Shown here in pieces: positions 1-7,886 of a stretch of DNA of 64,000 nucleotides. Every line of letters starts with the position of its first letter. Positions within the stretch are counted from its first letter, which is position 1. A program made the position numbers and the translations under genes. Source of the stretch: Streptomyces coacervatus. GTDB lineage: Bacteria > Actinomycetota > Actinomycetes > Streptomycetales > Streptomycetaceae. The stretch covers positions 1 through 64,000 of the forward strand of contig NZ_JARHTP010000018.1 in NCBI RefSeq assembly GCF_029223485.1, written 5' to 3'. The notes beneath the pieces are model-generated. The model made no database searches, was not told the DNA's origin, and worked only from the letters and a program-made list of their open reading frames with translations.

Positions 1-127
1 ACGGGCCCAGGGCGCGAACGGGCCCAGGGCGCGAACGGGCCCAGGGCGCGAACGGGCCCAGGGCGCGAACGGGCCCAGGGCGCGAACGGGCCCAGGGCGC
101 GAACGGGCCCAGGGCGCGAACGGGCCC
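1..127. repeat. 17-bp tandem repeat array at window edge
   Basis: Seven complete head-to-tail copies of the 17-mer ACGGGCCCAGGGCGCGA occupy 1-119, and 120-127 is a partial eighth. The complete copies are identical, so the array is recent or homogenised, and it probably continues left of the window. No unique spacers separate the units, so it is not a CRISPR. It lies beyond the 3' end of eutC. Function unknown. Confidence 0.95.
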
Positions 128-202
128 GGGAAGCTGCACCGTGCCATGCCTCGCTCAGGCCAGGGTCCGGGAAACTGCACCGGGCCGTGCCTCGCTGAGG
201 CC
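127..202. repeat. 35-bp imperfect direct repeat, two copies
   Basis: Two copies of a roughly 35-base sequence lie at 127-161 and 168-202, both running from CGGGAA through GCCTCGCT to AGGCC with a few substitutions. They bridge the 17-bp array and the 3' end of eutC. They may be decayed parts of the same expansion. Nothing else is recognised in this non-coding stretch. Confidence 0.75.
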
Positions 203-204
203 CG

Positions 205-960
205 CTACCTCGGCAGCGCCTCCGACTCGTCCTTCAGCGCCACGCCCGTGACCCCCAACTCCCGCCCCCTCCCCATCAACCCCGCCAACTTCCCCGCCGC
301 CCCCTCGTACGTCAGCCCCAGCGGCGGCCGGATGTTGCTCAGGCAGTTCCGGTCGGCGTCCGTCGTCACCCCCGGGGTCGGCCGGTACGTCAGGTACGCG
401 CCCAGGGAGTCCGCCGCCGACATGCCGGGGCGTTCGCCGACCAGGACGACGACCATCGTCGCCCCCATCGCGTGGGCGATGTCGTCGCCGAGGGCCACTC
501 GGGCCTGTTCGGCCAGGACGACCGGGGCGATCGACCAGGACGGCAGCCGGGCCGCCGTCTCCCGCACTACCGCCGCCGCATGCTCGTGCACCGCCCGGCT
601 GGACAGCCCGTCGGCGACGACGAAGACGACGTCCCAGTCCCCGGCGGGGAGGTGTGCGCGGTCCGTGGGGTGCAGGCGGCGGCCCAGGTCGGGGCGCTGG
701 AGGTAGGTGAGCCGGTCGCCGGCGGCGCTGCGGACCCGTACCGTGGGCATCCCCGCCAGCCCCGCCGCGACCGCGTCCGGCTCGAACGGCGAGTGCACCG
801 CGTCCCGGGCGGCCGCGTGCGCGGTCTGGAGGTCGAGGCGGTGGCGGGTGGGGAGCCCGGAGCCGGCGCGGCCGAGGCCGATACGGGCCTGGGTGTGCCG
901 GCGCATTGCGGCCCACAGCGCCAAGTCATCCGTGACTACTGCTACTTGACGATCAGTCAT
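205..960 (-). CDS. eutC: Ethanolamine ammonia-lyase small subunit
   Basis: Small (light) subunit of the adenosylcobalamin-dependent enzyme that turns ethanolamine into acetaldehyde and ammonia. The 251-residue protein has the usual EutC length and the conserved stretches DGLSSRAV, LVGERPGMSAADSLGAYL and DADRNCLSNIRPPGL-like C-terminal sequence (here DADRNCLSNIRPPLGL). The start MTDRQVAVV was chosen because its ATG overlaps the eutB stop as ATGA, implying translational coupling; a longer upstream reading would intrude far into eutB. No eutA reactivase or shell-protein gene is nearby, so the acetaldehyde is presumably handled in the cytosol by enzymes encoded elsewhere. Confidence 0.93.
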   Translation of the reverse strand: MTDRQVAVVTDDLALWAAMRRHTQARIGLGRAGSGLPTRHRLDLQTAHAAARDAVHSPFEPDAVAAGLAGMPTVRVRSAAGDRLTYLQRPDLGRRLHPTDRAHLPAGDWDVVFVVADGLSSRAVHEHAAAVVRETAARLPSWSIAPVVLAEQARVALGDDIAHAMGATMVVVLVGERPGMSAADSLGAYLTYRPTPGVTTDADRNCLSNIRPPLGLTYEGAAGKLAGLMGRGRELGVTGVALKDESEALPR

Positions 961-2351
961 GCTGCCAGCTCCCTTCCGATCGCCGTCAGGGGATGGGCCC
1001 CCGACGCGCCCGATACGTCCTTGATCGACCCGCTCTCGTCCAGCAGCCCGATCGACCCCAGCCACGCCTCGAACTCCGGCGCCGGGCGCAGCCCCAGCAC
1101 CTCGCGCAGGTACAACGCGTCGTGGTACGAGGCCGATTGGTAATTCAGCATGATGTCGTCGCCGCCCGGAGTGCAGATCACGAAGGACGCGCCCGCGACG
1201 CCGAGCATCGTCAGCATGGTCGCGACGTCGTCGTCATCGGCGTCCGCGTGGTTCGTGTAGCAGATGTCCAGGCCCATGGGGAGGCCGAGCAGCTTGCCGC
1301 AGAAGTGGTCCTCCAGGGCGGCGCGGAGGATCTGGCGGCCGTCGTAGAGGTACTCCGGGCCTATGAAGCCCACCACCGTGTTCACGAGCAGCGGGTCGTA
1401 GCGGCGGGCGACCGCGTATGCCCGTGCCTCCACCGTCTGCTGGTCCACGCCGTGGTGCGCGTCCGCGGAGAGGGCGCTGCCCTGGCCGGTCTCGAAGTAC
1501 ATGACGTTGCTGCCGACGGTGCCGCGGTCGAGCCCGCGTGCCGCCTCGTACGCCTCGTCCAGCAGGCCCAGCGTCACCCCGAAGGAGGCGTTCGCGGCCT
1601 GGGTGCCCGCGATGGACTGGAAGACCAGGTCCACCGGTGCGCCGCGCTCCATCAGGTCGACGCTCGTCGTGACATGGCACAGGACGCAGGACTGGGTGGG
1701 GATGGAGTAGCGGTCGATCACTCCGTCCAGCAGCTCCAGCAGATCCCGTACCGCCTTCGGGCTGTCCGTCGCCGGGTTGATGCCGATCACCGCGTCGCCG
1801 GAGCCGAGCAGCAGGCCGTCCAGGAGCGCGGCCGCGACTCCCGCCGGGTCGTCGGTGGGGTGGTTGGGCTGCAGGCGCGTGGCCAGCCGGCCCGGCAGGC
1901 CGATCGTCGAGCGGAAGGCGGTGACCACCTGCACCTTGCGGGCGACGGCCACCAGGTCCGCGTTCCCCATCAGCTTCGAGACCGCCGCGACCATCTCCGG
2001 CGTCAGCCCGGGCGCCACCGCCGCCAGGGCCGCCGTGTCCGCCGCCAGCAGCCACTCCCGGAGCTCCCCGACCGTCATCCCGGCGACCGGCGCGAAGGCG
2101 CCCGCGTCGTGGGTGTCGAGGATCAGCCGGGTCACGTCGTCGGTCTCGTACGGGATCAACGGCTCGGTCAGGAAGGTCGCGAGAGGCACCTCCGTCAGGG
2201 CCCAGCGCGCCGCGACCCGCTCCTGGGCGCTCGCGGCGGCCAGCCCCGCCAGCCGGTCGCCGGAGCGTTCCGGGCTCGCGGCGGCCAGCAGGCGCGCGAG
2301 GGAGTCGAAGCGGTACCGGTGGCCGCCGAGGGTGGAGGAGTACGAGCTCAT
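957..2351 (-). CDS. eutB: Ethanolamine ammonia-lyase large subunit
   Basis: Heavy subunit of ethanolamine ammonia-lyase; with EutC it forms the AdoCbl-dependent radical enzyme acting on ethanolamine. The protein is 464 residues, close to the roughly 450 typical of EutB. Conserved segments include LGLLDEAYEAARG, NVMYFETGQGSALSADAHHG and GLDICYTNHADADDDD. The ATG at 2351 (MSSYSSTLGG) matches the usual N-terminus, and the upstream in-frame extension is not conserved-looking. It is the first gene of a eutBC operon and is divergent from the permease at 2533, across a 181-bp region that should hold both promoters. The gene set suggests use of ethanolamine as nitrogen or carbon source. Confidence 0.95.
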   Translation of the reverse strand: MSSYSSTLGGHRYRFDSLARLLAAASPERSGDRLAGLAAASAQERVAARWALTEVPLATFLTEPLIPYETDDVTRLILDTHDAGAFAPVAGMTVGELREWLLAADTAALAAVAPGLTPEMVAAVSKLMGNADLVAVARKVQVVTAFRSTIGLPGRLATRLQPNHPTDDPAGVAAALLDGLLLGSGDAVIGINPATDSPKAVRDLLELLDGVIDRYSIPTQSCVLCHVTTSVDLMERGAPVDLVFQSIAGTQAANASFGVTLGLLDEAYEAARGLDRGTVGSNVMYFETGQGSALSADAHHGVDQQTVEARAYAVARRYDPLLVNTVVGFIGPEYLYDGRQILRAALEDHFCGKLLGLPMGLDICYTNHADADDDDVATMLTMLGVAGASFVICTPGGDDIMLNYQSASYHDALYLREVLGLRPAPEFEAWLGSIGLLDESGSIKDVSGASGAHPLTAIGRELAA

Positions 2352-2532
2352 GGCGGCGACCGTACGAGCCGCGTGTTGCCGACAGATTGCATCAGATTGC
2401 GTCGGAGTTCTAAAGGTCTGGTTGACAAACATTTAACGCGCCGACACCCTTGACCGACTCATTCGGGCTACAGAGTTCCGGTCCAGTGCACCAACTGCGC
2501 CACAGCGGATCACCAGGAGAGGGGCCACCCCG

Positions 2533-4044
2533 ATGGCAGTGGATGAGGGCGTCGCCCCGGCGACGAAAACAGACGGCGAAGGCACGGTTCACCGGCTCAA
2601 GCCCAACGCGGTCGGCCTGCTCGGCGTGGTCTTCATGGCCGTCGCGACCGCCGCCCCGATCACCGCGATGACGGGCAACGTGCCCTTCATGGTGTCGTCC
2701 GGCAACGGCATCGGCGCCCCCGCGAGCTATCTCGTCGCAATGGTCGTCCTGGCAATCTTTTCCATCGGATTCACCTCGATGGCGAAGCACATCACGTCGA
2801 CGGGCGCCTTCTACGGCTTCATCTCCTACGGCCTCGGACGCACAGCGGGGCTGGCGTCGGGACTGCTCGCCACCTTCGCGTACGCCGTGTTCGAGCCGGC
2901 GCTGATCGGCATCTTCTCGGTCTTCGCCACCGGAACCCTCAAGGACCAGACGGGACTTGACGTCCCGTGGTGGGCCTGCGCGCTGCTGATGCTCGCCGTC
3001 AACGCGACGGGCACCTGGTTCGGCATCTCGGTCGCCGAGAAGCTCCTCGTGGTCCTGCTCGGCACCGAGGTGACCGTCCTCGCGGCCATGGCGATCTCGG
3101 TCGCCCTGCACGGCGGCGGCCCGCACGGCTTCACCTTCGGCCCCGTCAACCCGATCAACGCCTTCAAGGGCACGTCCGCGGGCCTCGGTCTCTTCTTCGC
3201 CTTCTGGTCGTGGGTCGGCTTCGAGTCGACGGCGATGTACGGCGAGGAGTCCCGCGACCCGAAGAAGATCATCCCCAAGGCGACGATGATCTCGGTCCTC
3301 GGCGTCGGCGTCTTCTACGTCTTCGTCTCCTGGATGGCCATCATCGGCAACGGCGAGACCGAGGCCGTCAAGGTCGCCTCGTCGGCGAACCCGCTCGCCC
3401 TCTTCTTCAACCCCACCGAGCACTACGTCGGCCACTGGGCGGTCGACCTCATGCAGTGGCTGATGATCACCGGCTCGCTCGCCTGCGGCATGGCCTTCCA
3501 CAACTGCGCCGCCCGCTACATGTACGCGCTGGGCCGCGAGGGAGTCCTCCCCTCCCTGAAGAACACCATCGGCCGCACCCACCCCCGGCACGGCTCCCCG
3601 CACATCGCGGGCCTGGTGCAGACGGTGGTGAGCGCCGTACTGATCGTCGCGTTCTGGGCCACCAGCAAGGACCCGGCCAACGCCCTCTACGTCCTGCTCG
3701 CCATCCTCGGCACGATGGCGATCCTGATCGTGCAGGCGGTGTGCTCGTTCGCGGTGCTGGTGTACTTCCGCAAGAACCACCCCGAGAGCCGGCACTGGTT
3801 CAGGACCTTCACCGCCCCGCTCGTCGGCGGCATCGCGATGCTTGCGGTGGTGGTGCTGCTGGTGTCCAACATGAACGTCGCGGCCGGCTCGGAGTCCGGG
3901 TCGCTGCTGCTGAAGGCTACGCCGTGGCTGGTGGGGTTGGTTGCCGCGCTGGGCGTCGGGTATGCGCAGTACCTCAAGCGGCGGTCGCCGGAGCGGTACG
4001 CGCTGCTCGGGCGCACAGTGTTGGAAGAGACCAAGGAGCGCTGA
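2533..4044 (+). CDS. APC-family permease, probably ethanolamine/amino-acid uptake
   Basis: A 503-residue integral membrane transporter with about 12 hydrophobic segments from residue 25 to 490. The APC-type N-terminal signature is visible as VGLLGVVFMAVATAAPITAM, followed by GNGIGAPASYL and the conserved SFWSW/GFESTAMYGEE-like segment (FFAFWSWVGFESTAMYGEE). Divergence from eutBC suggests ethanolamine import, but this is inferred from context; other amine or amino-acid substrates are possible. An AGGAG-type ribosome site precedes the ATG by about 12 bases. The stop codon sits in the loop of a perfect GGAGCGC/GCGCTCC inverted repeat (4035-4051), which may help end transcription. Confidence 0.88.
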   Translation: MAVDEGVAPATKTDGEGTVHRLKPNAVGLLGVVFMAVATAAPITAMTGNVPFMVSSGNGIGAPASYLVAMVVLAIFSIGFTSMAKHITSTGAFYGFISYGLGRTAGLASGLLATFAYAVFEPALIGIFSVFATGTLKDQTGLDVPWWACALLMLAVNATGTWFGISVAEKLLVVLLGTEVTVLAAMAISVALHGGGPHGFTFGPVNPINAFKGTSAGLGLFFAFWSWVGFESTAMYGEESRDPKKIIPKATMISVLGVGVFYVFVSWMAIIGNGETEAVKVASSANPLALFFNPTEHYVGHWAVDLMQWLMITGSLACGMAFHNCAARYMYALGREGVLPSLKNTIGRTHPRHGSPHIAGLVQTVVSAVLIVAFWATSKDPANALYVLLAILGTMAILIVQAVCSFAVLVYFRKNHPESRHWFRTFTAPLVGGIAMLAVVVLLVSNMNVAAGSESGSLLLKATPWLVGLVAALGVGYAQYLKRRSPERYALLGRTVLEETKER

Positions 4045-4084
4045 GCGCTCCACCAGGCAGTGATTGATCTGCGGGTCGGTGGGG

Positions 4085-4120
4085 GCTGGTCGCGCAGTTC
4101 CCCGCGCCCCTTCAGGGCGC
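4085..4120 (-). repeat. Dispersed Streptomyces intergenic repeat, type GGGGAACTGCGCGA (copy 1)
   Basis: Read on the minus strand, this intergenic stretch contains GCGCGGGGAACTGCGCGA preceded by a CCCT..AGGG hairpin-like segment. The same 18-mer occurs at 61542-61559 after a GCGCCCC-GTCA-GGGGCGC hairpin. I recognise it as a repeat common between Streptomyces genes; it may act as a terminator or mRNA 3' structure. It lies between the permease and the DUF6801 gene. Confidence 0.7.
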
Positions 4121-4225
4121 TACCGAACCGGCGTTGGGAAAAGTGCCGTAGAAGATACGGGGGAGCCGTGTAGGGCTCCGGTGGTCCTCTGGTGTCGGCG
4201 GGGCAGGCTTCGTAACCTGCGAAGT

Positions 4226-5035
4226 ATGGTCGCTGACTTAGCCTTCGCCTGCTTACGGCGGCGCATTGCCGGGTGTGTCACGGCAGTTGCTCTGTTCGGA
4301 AGTGCCGGGCTGTTCGGAGCCGGGGCCGCTGCGGCGGCTCCGGCTCCGGTGTCTCTGCGTTACACCTGCACTTTCCCGTTCATCCTCGGCCAGCCGATGA
4401 CCGCGTCGGTGGTGTGGCCCGCCCCGGCCGCCATCGGGGTCGGACAGGTCTCCCCGCAGTTGAAGGTCGATGCCACGGCGACCGTCGGCCACAAGGTCAC
4501 CGATTCGCTGAAGCTCATCCACGCGGAGACCGTCGAGGGCACGGCGGATGTGCACGCCGTCGTGGCGGCGCCGGGGGGCGACATCACGAAGACCGTGACG
4601 CTCACGGTGGCCAGGACGCGGGTCCCCGACTCCGGCCCGCTGACCGTCCACGCGGTCGGGGTCCTGCCGCCGCTCGTCTTCGGCGAGCCGGGAGCGGCAA
4701 GCATTGTGGTCGGCGGGATCGACATGCACTTCAGGAGCCCCACTGCCACGCCGATCAACAGCATGAACGGGCCCTGCGACCTGAACTCCGGGCAGGACGG
4801 TGTGCTGGCGAGGTTCACCGTCGTGTCCTCGACGACCGGCCCCCGGGCGGAGGGCGGACCCGCACAGGCTGCCCCCTCCCCCTCCGTGCCGGCTCCCCCC
4901 GCTGCCGCGAGCAGCGGCTGGGACTTCACCGTCCCGCTGTTCACGCTCACCGCGCTCCTGGCCGTGATCGCGGGCGTGGTCGGCCTGGTCTGGTGGGGCT
5001 GGACCCGGCGGCGCCCGCAGAACCGGGGTGGATGA
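4226..5035 (+). CDS. Secreted, C-terminally membrane-anchored DUF6801-like protein
   Basis: A 269-residue exported protein of unknown function. Residues about 10-40 form a signal peptide (RRR, then a hydrophobic Ala/Gly-rich core ending AAAAAPAPV). The mature part begins LRYTCTFPFILGQP, which resembles the DUF6801 beta-rich extracellular family, with a second Cys near the domain end (GPCDLNSG). A Pro/Ser/Ala-rich linker leads to one C-terminal transmembrane helix and a basic tail (TRRRPQNRGG), as in surface-anchored proteins. The ATG at 4226 was chosen because it directly precedes the signal peptide. Its stop overlaps the NACHT gene by 8 bases, so the two are probably co-translated. Confidence 0.75.
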   Translation: MVADLAFACLRRRIAGCVTAVALFGSAGLFGAGAAAAAPAPVSLRYTCTFPFILGQPMTASVVWPAPAAIGVGQVSPQLKVDATATVGHKVTDSLKLIHAETVEGTADVHAVVAAPGGDITKTVTLTVARTRVPDSGPLTVHAVGVLPPLVFGEPGAASIVVGGIDMHFRSPTATPINSMNGPCDLNSGQDGVLARFTVVSSTTGPRAEGGPAQAAPSPSVPAPPAAASSGWDFTVPLFTLTALLAVIAGVVGLVWWGWTRRRPQNRGG

Positions 5036-7394
5036 GGTGGCCCCCGACGGCAGGGACGCCGAGCCGCCCGGACCCGGCGACGGCACTCCCGAGCCCGGGG
5101 TGCGCAGCGAGGTCAGCGGCGGGAACTTCTACGGACCCGTGTTCATGGGGGGAGAGTTCGAGGGGGTGAAGGTCGGCAGCCAGGCGGTGCAGCCGCCGGG
5201 GAGCGGACCCGCACCGCGGCACGACCAGGACGACCAGCACGACGAACTCACCGAGACCACCGAACTCACCGACGCCACCGAGAAGTTCGCCGATGCCGTA
5301 AGGAACCGCTGGAAGGTCGAGAAGAAGCGGCGCTGGGTGGAGCACCCGGATCCGGGCCTGCTGCCCGTCCGTTGGACCGTGGCGCACACGCTCATGGACC
5401 ACTGGGCGAACGTCCACGGCACCCCGGACGACGACACGGCCGGGCCGGTGGACCTGGAGCAGCACCCGGGAGACATCGCCACGACCTACGGGAGGGTCCC
5501 CTCCGGCCGTCTGGTGGTGCTGGGCGAGGCGGGCTCGGGGAAGACCGTCCTTGGCCTGCGACTCGTGCTGGATCTGCTGCAGCTGCGTGCGCACGGCGAC
5601 CCCGTTCCGGAGATCTTCAGCCTGGGGTCGTGGGACCCCCGGGCGGAGACACTGGCGGAGTGGCTGCGCGACCGTCTGAGCCGTGACACACCGGGCATGG
5701 ACACCATGACCCGCGAGGGGACGACGGTCGCCGAAGCCCTGATCGAGAAGGGACTGGTACTGCCCGTCCTGGACGGATTCGACGAGATGGCCGACGGCCT
5801 GGAAGCCGACGCCCTCGACCAACTCTCCCGCTTCCCGGGGCACTTGGTCCTCACCAGCCGTACCGGACCGTATGCCGCCGCGATCGGCGACACCGGAGGC
5901 CCGACCAGAGGCCCCACCAGAGGCCTCAAACGCGCCGCCGCGATCGAACTGACCGCTCTCACCCCGGCCGACGCGAAGAAGTTCCTGACCCTCGGCAGCG
6001 CCCCGGCCGTCGAGCCCGAATGGGACCAGGTCCTGGCCAGGCTGCGCGACGCGCCCAGCACCCGGACCGGCAAGAGCCTGCGCGAGGCACTGACCACCCC
6101 GCTGATGATCTCCCTCGCCCGTGACGTCTACGGCGAGAGAGCGAGCACGGGGGACGAGAATCGGAACGGGAACGGGAACGGGGACGGGAGCGAGCACGGC
6201 GGCCCGCCGCGCAGCCCCAGGGATCTGCTCCGGTTCCGCTCCCGGAAAGCCGTCGAAGAACATCTGCTGAGCAGCTTCGTCCCGTCCGCCTACCGCCGGC
6301 GCGCCGGCGACCCGGACGCACCGCCCCGCGGCTGGACGTCGCAGCGGGCCCAGCGCTGGCTCGGGTATCTCGCCGCCCATCTGGACGGCAGGCGCGACCT
6401 GGCCTGGTGGGAGATCGGCACGTCGATCGGTCTTCCGGCGCGCACCGCCGTGATCTCGTTCCTGGCGGCGCTCTCCTTCGCGGTGACGACCGCGGTCGGC
6501 AACCTTCCCGTGGACCTGCTCGGCACATCACACGGACTCGGCTTCGCGATCCGGCGCGGCCTGGTCGTGGGGACGCTGCACGGCCTCGTGTTCGGGCTGG
6601 TGCTCGGTTACGTCTACCGCCGCGCCGACAGCAGCACGGGCGACCTGTTGAGGCCGCGTCCCGTGAGGGTCCACTTCTTCCGGCGGGACCGGGAGCCGGA
6701 CAAGGCGTTCTCCCACAAGGTGGTGGGAGGGACCCTGCTCGGCTTCTTCATCGCCCTCGCCATCGTGCTCGTCGACAGGCTCCTGCTGCCGCCGCTCGCC
6801 CTGGACGACGGGCTGGGCGGCAACCTCGTGTCCGCGGCCGAGTTCCCGCTGACCGTCGGGCTCTCTGCGGGGGCGGCGATGGCGGTCATCGCCTGGCTGG
6901 AGACCCCCATCACCTGGCAGACCTCCGTCAGCTGCGCCGACCTGCTGCGGCAGAGCCGCGCGAACGTCGTCTCCCATCTCCTCGTCTGGGCACTCGTCGT
7001 CGGCCTGGTCGCGGGACTGGGTGCCACCTTCACCGAACCACCCCTGCGCAGCCTCCAGCTCGGGCTGGTCTTCGGCATCGAGGGCGCCTTCTGCGCCGGC
7101 CTCGCCTACGGTCTCTGCCTCACCGCCTGGGGCCAGTGGGTGGCCCTCGCCCGCATCTGGCTCCCGCTGACCGGCCGTCTGCCCTGGCGGCTGGTCGCGT
7201 TCCTGGAGGACGCGTGCGAGCGGGACGTACTGCGCCGGTCGGGGGCGGTGTACCAGTTCCGGCATGCCCGGCTCCAGGACCACCTGGCGGGCTACGGCCC
7301 AAGCGCGCCGGGAGCCGGCGTCAGCCCGCCCCGAAGGTCTTCTCCCGGTGCACGCGCCACCGCTCCATCATGGTCGCGACCTCGGCCTCGATGA
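5028..7394 (+). CDS. Membrane-anchored NACHT-domain NTPase with N-terminal Gly-rich motif
   Basis: A 788-residue STAND/NACHT NTPase. Residues about 28-46 carry a short Gly/aromatic motif (SGGNFYGPVFMGGEFEGV) followed by an acidic linker. The NACHT core has a Walker A (GEAGSGKT, 166-173) and a Walker B with trailing acidic residues (LVLPVLDGFDEM, 243-254). A low-complexity NGNGNGDG run comes from a 6-bp DNA repeat near 6160-6190. Residues about 470-730 contain several hydrophobic, probably transmembrane, segments. The C-terminal YQFRHARLQDHLA segment is typical of Streptomyces NACHT proteins. The start is a GTG inside the end of the DUF6801 gene. The last 74 bases overlap the convergent regulator gene, giving a low-complexity tail. 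A sensing or conflict role is likely from the family; the trigger is unknown. Confidence 0.85.
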   Translation: MDEVAPDGRDAEPPGPGDGTPEPGVRSEVSGGNFYGPVFMGGEFEGVKVGSQAVQPPGSGPAPRHDQDDQHDELTETTELTDATEKFADAVRNRWKVEKKRRWVEHPDPGLLPVRWTVAHTLMDHWANVHGTPDDDTAGPVDLEQHPGDIATTYGRVPSGRLVVLGEAGSGKTVLGLRLVLDLLQLRAHGDPVPEIFSLGSWDPRAETLAEWLRDRLSRDTPGMDTMTREGTTVAEALIEKGLVLPVLDGFDEMADGLEADALDQLSRFPGHLVLTSRTGPYAAAIGDTGGPTRGPTRGLKRAAAIELTALTPADAKKFLTLGSAPAVEPEWDQVLARLRDAPSTRTGKSLREALTTPLMISLARDVYGERASTGDENRNGNGNGDGSEHGGPPRSPRDLLRFRSRKAVEEHLLSSFVPSAYRRRAGDPDAPPRGWTSQRAQRWLGYLAAHLDGRRDLAWWEIGTSIGLPARTAVISFLAALSFAVTTAVGNLPVDLLGTSHGLGFAIRRGLVVGTLHGLVFGLVLGYVYRRADSSTGDLLRPRPVRVHFFRRDREPDKAFSHKVVGGTLLGFFIALAIVLVDRLLLPPLALDDGLGGNLVSAAEFPLTVGLSAGAAMAVIAWLETPITWQTSVSCADLLRQSRANVVSHLLVWALVVGLVAGLGATFTEPPLRSLQLGLVFGIEGAFCAGLAYGLCLTAWGQWVALARIWLPLTGRLPWRLVAFLEDACERDVLRRSGAVYQFRHARLQDHLAGYGPSAPGAGVSPPRRSSPGARATAPSWSRPRPR

Positions 7395-7812
7395 ACTCGA
7401 AGAAGGCGAGCGTCTCGGCCATGCGCCGCCCGGCGGGCGTATCGACGCCGAGACTGCTCACGCCTTCCCGCAGAGCCGCCTCCCACCGCTTGATGAGGGC
7501 CTCGCGGTTGGTCAGGGCCTCGTACCACTGATCGCCGTGCACCCGGTAGCGCTCCCGGCGCGAGCCGGGCTCCCGCTCGCGCGACACCATGTGCGTCATG
7601 GTCAGATAGCGCACCGCGCCGGAGACGGCCGCGGGACTGATCTGCAGCTGTTCGCCCAGCTCGGCGGAGGTCATCGAACCCTCGTCGGAGGAGAGCAGGG
7701 CGGCGAAGACCCGGGCGGGCATGCGCTGCATCCCGGCCTCGACCAGCTGCGCCGCGAAACTCTCCACGAACTTCGAGACCGCCTCCGGGTCACGCCCCAC
7801 CGCATCCGTCAT
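7321..7812 (-). CDS. GbsR/MarR-family transcriptional regulator
   Basis: A 163-residue winged-helix regulator. The helix-turn-helix is visible as MTSAELGEQLQISPAAVSGAVRYL, followed by the wing REREPGSRRERYRV and a C-terminal helical region for dimerisation. It is transcribed divergently from the ABC exporter at 7887, and two inverted repeats lie in the 74-bp gap, so it most likely represses that exporter and itself. The ATG at 7812 (MTDAVGRD) is preferred over slightly upstream alternatives. Its 3' end overlaps the end of the convergent NACHT gene. The ligand is unknown. Confidence 0.88.
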   Translation of the reverse strand: MTDAVGRDPEAVSKFVESFAAQLVEAGMQRMPARVFAALLSSDEGSMTSAELGEQLQISPAAVSGAVRYLTMTHMVSREREPGSRRERYRVHGDQWYEALTNREALIKRWEAALREGVSSLGVDTPAGRRMAETLAFFEFIEAEVATMMERWRVHREKTFGAG

Positions 7813-7838
7813 GGTCACCACCCTAGCCGGGCTTCACA

Positions 7839-7884
7839 CGCTTCCTTAACTTCACAAATTTCTGAAAGAAGCGTACGTTCAGAA
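7839..7884. promoter_or_regulatory. Probable operator for the GbsR/MarR regulator
   Basis: Two inverted repeats overlap between the divergent genes. The first has perfect 7-base arms TTCTGAA (7860-7866) and TTCAGAA (7878-7884) around 11 bases, ending 2 bases before the exporter ATG. The second has CGCTTC (7839-7844) matched by GAAGCG (7868-7873). Position and symmetry fit a dimeric winged-helix repressor blocking the exporter transcript. That the neighbouring regulator binds here is inferred. Confidence 0.65.
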
Positions 7885-7886
7885 GC

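Noticed and set aside
1..127. Possible CRISPR array at the left edge
   Set aside because: The 17-bp units are directly adjacent with no spacers, and no cas genes are nearby.
2395..2450. GlnR-type nitrogen-control box between eutB and the permease
   Set aside because: GTTGACAAACATTTAAC is only loosely similar to the GlnR consensus and lacks the second half at the right spacing. Not strong enough to annotate.
205..4044. Ethanolamine-utilisation microcompartment locus
   Set aside because: Only eutB, eutC and a permease are present. No shell proteins, eutA reactivase or aldehyde dehydrogenase genes are adjacent.
7321..7394. Frameshift at the 3' end of the NACHT gene
   Set aside because: The low-complexity tail comes from overlap with the convergent regulator gene. 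The NACHT family C-terminal segment is complete just before it, so no frameshift is needed.
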